From assembly GCA_003161495.1 (NCBI GenBank), contig PMOP01000265.1:2622-14214 (forward strand): a DNA stretch of 11,593 nucleotides, written 5' to 3'. The position numbers and the translations under genes are program-made. Each line of letters opens with the position of its first letter. The first letter of the stretch is position 1. Under the pieces are notes generated by a model. That model did no database searches and was not told the origin of the DNA. It saw only the letters and a list, made by a program, of their open reading frames with translations. Source of the DNA: Acidobacteriota bacterium. Its GTDB lineage: Bacteria; Acidobacteriota; Terriglobia; Acidiferrales; UBA7541. Shown here piece by piece: positions 5,802 through 11,593 of the stretch.

Positions 5802-8312
5802 ATGATTAATAAAACAGGGGGACATTGGCTCACTTTTTGCTTGCTGATGGCTGCTCAAACAATATTCGCAAATTGTTATGCCCAGCCTCAAGAACAGCAG
5901 CAAGAAAAGTCGGAACAAGGCACGCCGGCTGAAACGCAAGACGCGAATACCAAAGTTGATCAATCGGGGCAGCAACCGGGCCAAGGGCAGACCGAAACCG
6001 GTCAATATACTGAAACGACGCTGGGGATATCTCTTTTGAAGAACATAGTTCTTGATGAGAAGGCTATCTGGACGAGTCCAGCGCACTTGCGTCTTGCGGA
6101 CGCCGATTGGATCATCCCGTTCGCGAGCATAGCTGCTGTCTCCCTGGCGTCAGATACCCATGTTTCGCAAGGCCTGACCGGATCGCCGACATTCATCAGT
6201 AGATCGAGTACATTTTCCAATTACGCTCTCGGCGCACTGGGCGGCGTCACCGGGGGAATGTATCTCCTGGGAAAAATGACGCATGATGACCACAAGCAGG
6301 AGGCCGCGTTATTAAGCGGTGAGGCTGCCGTAGACGCCGTGGGCGTTACGACAGTTCTCCAGTATGCGTTCGGGCGCCAGCGGCCGTTAGACGGGACCGG
6401 GCAGGGATATTTCTGGCACGGTGGGACCTCGTTCCCGTCGGATCACTCCACGGCGGCCTGGGCTGTGGCCAGCGTGATGACGCACGAATACCCGGGCACA
6501 TGGTCAAAACTATTTTTCTATGGATTGGCTTCAGCCATCAGCCTCACTCGAGTAACGGGCAAAGACCATTTTCCCACGGATGTGCTGGTCGGCGGCGCCA
6601 TCGGCTGGTTCACAGGGCAACACGTGTTTCGCGCCCATCACAATCCGGATCTAGGGGGAAGCAGTTGGGAAACATTTGCGGAGTCGCGCGATGAGAATGG
6701 CGGCCGGAATTTTGCGAATACCGGATCGCCCTATGTTCCTCTGGATAGCTGGATTTACCCGCAGATGGACCGGCTCATCGCCCTGGGTTACATCGAATCC
6801 GCCTTTCAAGATGTGCGTCCCATGACCCGCATGGAGTGCGCCATGCTGGTACAAGAGGCCGGCGAAAACATCGCGGCCGCGGAGCCGGTTCGTGGAGAAG
6901 CCGATCAAATTTACGCGACGCTGGAGAAAGAGTTTCAAAAAGAGTTCGCCGTTTTAGACGGAAAAGGCAAAGAACAGTCGGTTCAATTGGAATCGGTATA
7001 TGCGAATGTGACAAACATCAGTGGGCCGCCGCTGAACGATAGCTATCATTTTGGCCAGACAATCATTAACAACTTTGGGCGCCCGTACCAGGAGGGGTTT
7101 AATACCTACGACGGCTTTTCGGCCTACGGCACAACCGGACGATTCACAATGTATGTTCGCGGAGAGTACCAGTCCTCTCCTTCCGGGCCCGCTTTCCCGC
7201 TCGCTGCTCGCGAGACGATATCTACCGTTGATCAAAACCCCTTGCAGCCTGCGTTGCCAGTTCCGTCCGCAAGTCAATTCCGGCTTCTGGACACTTACCT
7301 TTCGGCTACCGTGCGTGGCTGGGATTTGTCCTTTGGCAAACAGAGCCTGTGGTGGGGCCGCGGAGTGGGCGGGGCGCTGATGTTGAGCGACAACGCTGAG
7401 CCCATGTATATGTTCCGGGCCAGGCCGATTGAATCCTTCGAGCTTCCCTGGATCTTCAGCTGGCTTGGTCCGATGAAAACGGACTTTTTCTTCGGCAAGC
7501 TTTCCGGGAACGACTTCCCGCCGCGGCCCTTGATCCATGGAATCAAGATTACCGCGAAGAGGACGCGAAATTTGGAAGCGAGCTTCGTCTACACGACTGA
7601 ACTGGGAGGCGTGGGCCGCGCGCTGACGAGTGCCGCGATCATCAACAGCTTCATCAGCTTCAAATCCTCCGACTTATATCCACCCAGCCGCAATCCGGGG
7701 AAGCGCACCATCGGTGCGGATTTCTCTTATTCACTGCCGCATGTCCGCGATTGGATGCAGTTTTACGCGAACGGATTGTTGCCGGAGGATAATCCGACGA
7801 CCGTGGATAACAGCACGTCGCCTATATACATTTGGGAAAGACTCGCCATACGTTCGGGGATTTACATGGCGCGGCTTCCCCATTTGCCGAAGTTGGATTT
7901 TCGAGCAGAAGCTGTATATACAGATCCGCCTACGGATCGAAGTCGATTCGGGGAGTATATTTATTGGAATGATTATTACCACGATTTGTACACGAATAAA
8001 ACGAACCTCATTGGAGACTGGGTAGGACGACAAGGGATGGGCTTTCAGGGCTGGAGCACGTATTGGTTCACTCCCAAGAATTCAGTTCAATTTTCATACC
8101 GGCACGCGAAGGTCGATAGCGACTTCATCCCAAGCGGAGAAACAATCAACGACGGTTCCGTTAAAGTGAATTTGCAAGTGCGGTCCGAATGGAGTCTGTC
8201 GGCCTCCGTGCAATATGAAAAGTGGCTCGCGCCGATTTTGGCGCCGGCTGCGCAGACCAACTGGACTTCCTCCGTCCAGATTCAATTTACTCCGCATTCA
8301 TGGGGCTGGTAG
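5802..8312 (+). CDS. PAP2 phosphatase-Wzi fusion protein (outer-membrane capsule assembly)
   Basis: An 836-aa protein. A signal peptide (residues 1-27, cleavage at CYA/QPQ) is followed by a Q/E-rich linker, then a PAP2-type acid phosphatase domain (~80-280). Motif 1 is QYAFGRQRP (Q187, R194-P195), motif 2 PSDH (212-215), motif 3 R250-x5-H256-x3-D260. The nucleophile and general acid/base histidines and both Arg are present, but the motif-1 Lys is Gln. From about residue 305 a Wzi-type capsule assembly region begins (VPLDSWIYPQMDRL, then RPMTRMEC) and runs as an aromatic-rich amphipathic beta-strand region to the end (HSWGW), consistent with an outer-membrane barrel. Probable role: surface attachment/assembly of the polymer, with a periplasmic lipid-phosphate phosphatase arm (inference). 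The start is 16 nt after the SLBB gene's stop; the ribosome binding site is weak (GGATGA, 5788-5793). Confidence 0.88.
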   Translation: MINKTGGHWLTFCLLMAAQTIFANCYAQPQEQQQEKSEQGTPAETQDANTKVDQSGQQPGQGQTETGQYTETTLGISLLKNIVLDEKAIWTSPAHLRLADADWIIPFASIAAVSLASDTHVSQGLTGSPTFISRSSTFSNYALGALGGVTGGMYLLGKMTHDDHKQEAALLSGEAAVDAVGVTTVLQYAFGRQRPLDGTGQGYFWHGGTSFPSDHSTAAWAVASVMTHEYPGTWSKLFFYGLASAISLTRVTGKDHFPTDVLVGGAIGWFTGQHVFRAHHNPDLGGSSWETFAESRDENGGRNFANTGSPYVPLDSWIYPQMDRLIALGYIESAFQDVRPMTRMECAMLVQEAGENIAAAEPVRGEADQIYATLEKEFQKEFAVLDGKGKEQSVQLESVYANVTNISGPPLNDSYHFGQTIINNFGRPYQEGFNTYDGFSAYGTTGRFTMYVRGEYQSSPSGPAFPLAARETISTVDQNPLQPALPVPSASQFRLLDTYLSATVRGWDLSFGKQSLWWGRGVGGALMLSDNAEPMYMFRARPIESFELPWIFSWLGPMKTDFFFGKLSGNDFPPRPLIHGIKITAKRTRNLEASFVYTTELGGVGRALTSAAIINSFISFKSSDLYPPSRNPGKRTIGADFSYSLPHVRDWMQFYANGLLPEDNPTTVDNSTSPIYIWERLAIRSGIYMARLPHLPKLDFRAEAVYTDPPTDRSRFGEYIYWNDYYHDLYTNKTNLIGDWVGRQGMGFQGWSTYWFTPKNSVQFSYRHAKVDSDFIPSGETINDGSVKVNLQVRSEWSLSASVQYEKWLAPILAPAAQTNWTSSVQIQFTPHSWGW

Positions 8313-8350
8313 ATGAAAGATTTTCTAAAAATTTCGGAACGGCGCCGATC

Positions 8351-8355
8351 GGAGA
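8351..8355 (+). promoter_or_regulatory. Ribosome binding site deciding the Wzz start
   Basis: GGAGA with a 4-nt spacer to ATG 8360. The upstream in-frame ATG at 8300, which would overlap the PAP2-Wzi gene by 13 bp, has no purine-rich site before it, so 8360 is preferred. Confidence 0.55.
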
Positions 8356-8359
8356 AGCA

Positions 8360-9802
8360 ATGAGCGAGCCTGTCCGGTCCCTGGCACGAGAGACACGCCC
8401 TCGCGAGGATATCGCTACCGTGTATCCGGAAGTCGAAAAGATCCAGACCGGGAGCCACGAACAGGAGCTTCATCGCGCTCGCTCGGTGGCTTCGCAGCGC
8501 ATGGTCTGGGAACATCGGCAATTTATATTCCGGGCCACCGTGATAGGCATGTTGCTATCCGCGCTGGTTGCTTTCTTGATTCCGAAGCGGTTCGAGGCGA
8601 CAGCGCGATTAATGCCTCCCGATCAGGGAAACTCCGGCATGGGATTGGCCATGATGGCGGCGGCAAGCGGCAGTGCAGGTTCCCAAATCGGTTCGGGCCA
8701 ACTTGGCTCGAGCTTAGGTTCCATGGCTGGAGACCTGTTGGGTCTGAAAAATTCTTCCGACCTATTTATTGGGGTTTTGCAAAGTCGGACCGTACTGGAC
8801 GATGTGATCAATAAATTTGATCTCAAAAAAGTCTATTCCGACCGCCTGATCGAAGATGCGCGGGACGATTTGCAAAAAAATACGACGGTCACAGCGGATC
8901 GCAAGAGTGGAATCATTGAGATTCAAGTCGTGGATAAGAGTCCCACGCGAGCCGCGGCGATTGCGGGCGAATACATCAGCCAGCTGAACCAGGTGGTCGT
9001 CAGACTAAACACATCCTCGGCCCATCGCGAACGCGAGTTTTTGGAAGGCCGGTTGGTTCAAGTTAAACAGGACCTCGAAACTGCCGAGGAGAACTTTAGC
9101 CAGTTCGCCACGAAGAACACCGCGCTCGATATTCCGACGCAAGGAAAGGCAATGATTGAGGCAGCCGCGACCTTGGAGGCCGAATTAATTTCCGCTCAGA
9201 CGGAACTCGAGGGTCTAAAGCAAGTGTATGCGGACGGGAACGTAAGAGTTCGCGCTGTCCAGGCTAGGATCGACGAACTTCGCCGCCAACTTGAGAAAAA
9301 TTTGGGCGGCAAATCCGCCAGCGCAAGTACAGCCAACGGACAAAATGGACAATCGCTTTATCCGACCATACACGAACTGCCCGCCCTGGGCGTCGGTTAT
9401 GCCGACCTGTATCGGAACACGAGGATCCAAGAATTAGTTTTCCAGACATTGACCCAACAATATGAACTCGCAAAGGTCCAGGAAGCAAAAGAAACACCCA
9501 GCGTCAAAGTTCTGGATTCTCCCGATGTGCCGGGTAAGAAATCATTTCCTCCAAGGCTCTTGATCGTCGCGATTGGCGCGATGCTTGCCATGGCGGGGAG
9601 CATTTCGTGGATTTTTGGCAAACAGGCCTGGGACCAAACCGAGCGGGAAGATCCCCAGAAAGTTCTTGCGCAAGAAGTGATTCAGACGGTCGAATCCCGC
9701 CTGGGTTGGGTAGCGACGAATGGTTCTAGCGGGCACTCTATGACCAGCAGATTTTGGAATCGTTTTCGCCGAAGTAAGGAAAATAGGAAGCCTGAGCTTT
9801 AG
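8360..9802 (+). CDS. Wzz/GNVR-type polysaccharide chain-length determinant
   Basis: A 480-aa inner-membrane protein of the polysaccharide co-polymerase class, setting polymer length and/or linking synthesis to export. After a cytoplasmic N-terminus (~54 aa), TM1 is at ~55-75 (ATVIGMLLSALVAFLIP), followed by the Wzz segment (KRFEATARLMPP). A Gly/Ser-rich patch (SGSAGSQIGSGQLGSSLGS) sits near residue 100. Residues ~223-315 form long coiled coils (REREFLEGRL onward), then the GNVR-type tail (~334-398) with a proline-rich stretch (DSPDVPGKKSFPPR) just before TM2 (~400-420). The remaining ~60 residues are a charged cytoplasmic tail with no Walker A motif and no Tyr cluster, so there is no fused BY-kinase; a separate kinase may exist elsewhere (inference). 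47 nt separate it from the preceding stop. ATG 8300 is an alternative start. Confidence 0.9.
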   Translation: MSEPVRSLARETRPREDIATVYPEVEKIQTGSHEQELHRARSVASQRMVWEHRQFIFRATVIGMLLSALVAFLIPKRFEATARLMPPDQGNSGMGLAMMAAASGSAGSQIGSGQLGSSLGSMAGDLLGLKNSSDLFIGVLQSRTVLDDVINKFDLKKVYSDRLIEDARDDLQKNTTVTADRKSGIIEIQVVDKSPTRAAAIAGEYISQLNQVVVRLNTSSAHREREFLEGRLVQVKQDLETAEENFSQFATKNTALDIPTQGKAMIEAAATLEAELISAQTELEGLKQVYADGNVRVRAVQARIDELRRQLEKNLGGKSASASTANGQNGQSLYPTIHELPALGVGYADLYRNTRIQELVFQTLTQQYELAKVQEAKETPSVKVLDSPDVPGKKSFPPRLLIVAIGAMLAMAGSISWIFGKQAWDQTEREDPQKVLAQEVIQTVESRLGWVATNGSSGHSMTSRFWNRFRRSKENRKPEL

Positions 9803-9900
9803 GCTAATTGTCCGTAGACGATTAAAAGGAAAAGGGTTAAGTCACAAACGCCCTGTGAGTGACGGGGCGGAGCTGTAGATACTGGTCGGAGAGTGAGAGC
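9803..9900 (+). promoter_or_regulatory. 98-nt leader before the antiterminator gene, with two competing short hairpins
   Basis: GTCAC (9841-9845) can pair with GTGAC (9859-9863), and CGCCC (9849-9853) with GGGCG (9865-9869). The two stems interleave, so they are alternatives rather than nested. No U-run follows, so neither is a standard terminator. No clear promoter hexamers were found. A leader of this size before a NusG-paralogue gene could hold a pause or recruitment site (inference). Confidence 0.3.
9888..9893 (+). promoter_or_regulatory. Ribosome binding site for a GTG start of the UpxY-like gene
   Basis: GGAGAG with a 7-nt spacer to GTG 9901. It is stronger than anything before the in-frame ATG 9955 (only a GAG in GATGAGTC), which favours the longer protein. 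Confidence 0.5.
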
Positions 9901-10473
9901 GTGGCAACCCACATCGCACATGAGACTCAGTTAACTCCTGGCGATGAGTCGGCCATGAATTATTTGGCACCGCACTGGTATGCGGCATATACAAGTGCGA
10001 ATCACGAAAAGCGTGTGGCGGAGCAGTTGGCTCAAAGATCCGTGGAGCATTTCTTGCCGCTCTACGAAACGGTCCGGCGTTGGAAAGATCGGCGAGTTCG
10101 CCTGCAATTCCCTCTATTCCGCGGATATGTTTTTGTGCGGCTCGCGCTCCGTGACCGCTTGCAAGTCTTGCAAGTTCCGGGAGTTTCCAGGCTCATTGGA
10201 TTTAAAAGCGCTCCCACGCCTCTGAAGGAACAGGAAATCGAGGCGCTGAAAAAGGGTTTGCTGTATGGATTGCATGCAGAGCCGCATCCTTTCCTGACCG
10301 CCGGCCGGAGGGTGCGGATAAAAGCTGGTCCATTCGAGGGAATGGAGGGAATACTCATCCGTAGAAAAGGAAAATTGCGCCTTGTTCTGTCGATTGATGT
10401 GATCTTGCGGGCTATTGCCGTCGATGTCGATGTTGTCGACGTGGAGCCGGCAGTTCAAAGTGGCCCATTATGA
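9901..10473 (+). CDS. UpxY/RfaH-like NusG-family transcription antiterminator
   Basis: A 190-aa specialised NusG paralogue. The NGN domain starts at about residue 25 (HWYAAYTSANHEKRVAEQL) and continues through FLPLYETVRRWKDRR, FPLFRGYVFVR and VLQVPGVSRLIGF, the signature layout of NusG N-terminal domains. A KOW domain follows (~130-170, GRRVRIKAGPFEGMEGIL). These proteins bind RNA polymerase and keep it processive through long EPS/capsule operons. The start is uncertain: GTG 9901 has a good GGAGAG, while ATG 9955 gives 172 aa and begins just before the NGN domain. GTG 9859 is a third, less likely option. Unusually, it lies after the export and chain-length genes and 37 nt before the flippase, rather than first in the operon, so it may mainly serve the biosynthetic genes to the right (inference). 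Confidence 0.9.
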   Translation: MATHIAHETQLTPGDESAMNYLAPHWYAAYTSANHEKRVAEQLAQRSVEHFLPLYETVRRWKDRRVRLQFPLFRGYVFVRLALRDRLQVLQVPGVSRLIGFKSAPTPLKEQEIEALKKGLLYGLHAEPHPFLTAGRRVRIKAGPFEGMEGILIRRKGKLRLVLSIDVILRAIAVDVDVVDVEPAVQSGPL

Positions 10474-10481
10474 CAAATAGA

Positions 10482-10514
10482 ATGAGGAGCATATTGGTGG
10501 TGAATTCCTTTTGA
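10482..10514 (+). other. 10-codon mini-ORF overlapping the flippase start
   Basis: ATG 10482 opens a frame encoding MRSILVVNSF and closes at TGA 10512-10514, overlapping TTG 10511 of the flippase frame as TTGA. It may couple translation, be chance, or reflect a one-base indel that would join it to the flippase N-terminus. Confidence 0.2.
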
Positions 10515-11593
10515 AGGTCGAACCCGAACAGATCGAGGTATTCGAGACGGTCGGTGTCAGCGCGGTAGCAGCGGAACAAGGTTCTCGATTTTCCGCTCTT
10601 GCTCGTGATGTCGCCACAATGGGTGTGAGTACGGTGATCGGAGCCGTATTCAATACTTTGCTGGTTTTCTTGATCCCTCGACTGATTAGCGTAGAAGACT
10701 TCGGGTACTGGCGGCTGTTCTTGCTTTATTCGAGTTATGCAGGTTTCATGCATTTTGGATTTGCCGATGGAGCGCTGCTGCGCTGGGCCGGAAGGCCGCT
10801 GGAGGAGTTTTGTAATGAAATCCTACCTTCGATAAAATTCGTATTTTGGCAGCATCTGGCATTGCTCACTCCTGCATTTTTGATTGTTGCTGTCTTCGCT
10901 CCTTCGCGCCTGAAATTCATTGCCATCGCGATCATGATCTTCGCTGTGGTAATAAATTTAGCCACCGTATTGCAAAATAGCCTGCAGGCAGCAAGGCAAT
11001 TTAAACCGGTGGCTCTGGCGACGGCGGCAAGCACAGGGTCGTTCTTAATTCTAGCGTCACTCTGGCAGCTTCGGGCGGATCATAGCTTTCGCGCACTGAT
11101 CGTCCTCTATTGTGTCTCCTGGGCATTTGTGTTGGTTTACCTTTGGACTCGTGTTAGGCCGATACGAAACCTTCGCTCTACGGATTCCGCGTGGTCGCTC
11201 GGAAAGAGGTACATACTACTTGGCTGGCCGATCATGCTGGCCAGCGGCGGCCTCGGCGTCGTGCAGTCGGCCGATCGAATCATCGTGAGTTTAGCCTTGC
11301 CGATCCGTGATTTTGCAAAGTACAGCCTTGCCTCGAGCATGATGTCCGTTCCAGTGACGGCGATTGCGGCTGTTTATTGTGTGTTTTTCTCACATGTCGC
11401 GGCGGTCGAACACGAAGGGCGCGCGAGAGTCTACGGGCATGCTTCGAGGTTTCTGTTGTTGGCTTGGAGCCTGCTTCTGCCTTACTTCTTCGGTTTGGAA
11501 GTTTTCATCCGCTGGTTCCTGCCCAAGTATCTTACGTCACTGCCCGTTGCCGGAATTCTTGTTCTCGGTGTTATTTTTGTCGCCGGGATACAG
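10511..11593 (+). CDS. Wzx-type polysaccharide flippase, N-terminal part (runs off the right edge)
   Basis: An open frame of 361 codons with no stop before the window ends. It encodes a multi-spanning inner-membrane protein of the oligosaccharide flippase (MATE-like Wzx) type, which moves undecaprenyl-linked repeat units across the membrane. An N-terminal soluble stretch of ~30 residues leads into ARDVATMGVSTVIG, a first membrane segment and LIPRLISVEDFGYW, the characteristic loop after TM1. Later segments include FMHFGFADGALLRW, a long hydrophobic stretch from LALLTPAFLIVAVF, and GWPIMLASGGLGVVQSADRI, the typical central loop of this family. The start is unclear: in-frame TTG 10511 has only GGTGG upstream, while ATG 10619 lies inside the conserved region without a ribosome binding site. 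The frame is open back to TAG 10478. It follows the UpxY-like gene closely, so it probably opens the biosynthetic part of the operon. Confidence 0.85.
   Translation, partial: MKVEPEQIEVFETVGVSAVAAEQGSRFSALARDVATMGVSTVIGAVFNTLLVFLIPRLISVEDFGYWRLFLLYSSYAGFMHFGFADGALLRWAGRPLEEFCNEILPSIKFVFWQHLALLTPAFLIVAVFAPSRLKFIAIAIMIFAVVINLATVLQNSLQAARQFKPVALATAASTGSFLILASLWQLRADHSFRALIVLYCVSWAFVLVYLWTRVRPIRNLRSTDSAWSLGKRYILLGWPIMLASGGLGVVQSADRIIVSLALPIRDFAKYSLASSMMSVPVTAIAAVYCVFFSHVAAVEHEGRARVYGHASRFLLLAWSLLLPYFFGLEVFIRWFLPKYLTSLPVAGILVLGVIFVAGIQ

Noticed and set aside
5305..5805. 166-codon plus-strand frame overlapping the end of the SLBB gene
   Set aside because: The SLBB frame here encodes the seventh repeat and C-terminal helix; the overlapping frame is Arg/Ser/Cys-rich without motifs.
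6954..7538. 194-codon open frame on the minus strand
   Set aside because: It lies fully antisense to the Wzi part of the fusion gene, has no recognisable domain, and looks like a codon-bias shadow.
8222..8359. Longer N-terminus for the Wzz protein
   Set aside because: It would overlap the end of the PAP2-Wzi gene by up to 91 bp and lacks a ribosome binding site; ATG 8360 has GGAGA.

Overview
This window looks like chromosomal DNA of a Gram-negative bacterium, most probably an acidobacterium of the Terriglobia/Koribacter type. That assignment rests on gene architecture only: a very long multi-SLBB export protein, a PAP2-Wzi fusion, a GNVR chain-length protein and a UpxY-type NusG paralogue in one operon. 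No marker gene is present to confirm it. The main content is the left end of an extracellular polysaccharide (EPS/capsule) export operon read on the + strand, with a regulatory region in front of it.

Left part (1-1076, - strand): the 5' end of a secreted protein gene that runs off the window, then a GTG-started LuxR/NarL-type regulator whose receiver domain lacks the usual acidic pair. Both point away from the EPS operon. Next comes a 663-bp intergenic region (1077-1739) rich in short ordered repeats: an array of GTAC-centred sites at 12/11/12/12-bp steps (1543-1595) ending in a perfect 18-bp palindrome, further AGTACT sites at 1177 and 1643, a CAGGATTCAG direct repeat with an inverted partner (1368-1410), and two GGTTWAACC sites. 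A possible 42-codon small ORF with its own ribosome binding site overlaps the array.

Right part (1740-11593, + strand): a stand-alone 124-aa degenerate receiver with no phosphoacceptor Asp; a 1222-aa Wza-like protein with about seven SLBB repeats, only 2 nt downstream; an 836-aa PAP2 phosphatase-Wzi outer-membrane barrel fusion; a Wzz/GNVR chain-length determinant without a kinase domain; a UpxY/RfaH-like antiterminator after a 98-nt leader; and the N-terminal 361 codons of a Wzx-type flippase cut by the window edge. Together they would export and assemble a polysaccharide: flippase (inner membrane), Wzz (chain length), SLBB protein (periplasm/outer-membrane pore), PAP2-Wzi (outer-membrane surface assembly, perhaps lipid-phosphate recycling), and UpxY keeping RNA polymerase processive over the long operon. 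Glycosyltransferases and a polymerase are expected to the right, outside the window.

The least explained elements are the GTAC array with its overlapping small ORF, and the pairing of two regulators that both depart from normal phosphorelay chemistry on either side of it. I saw no tRNA, rRNA, CRISPR array, transposase or convincing rho-independent terminator.
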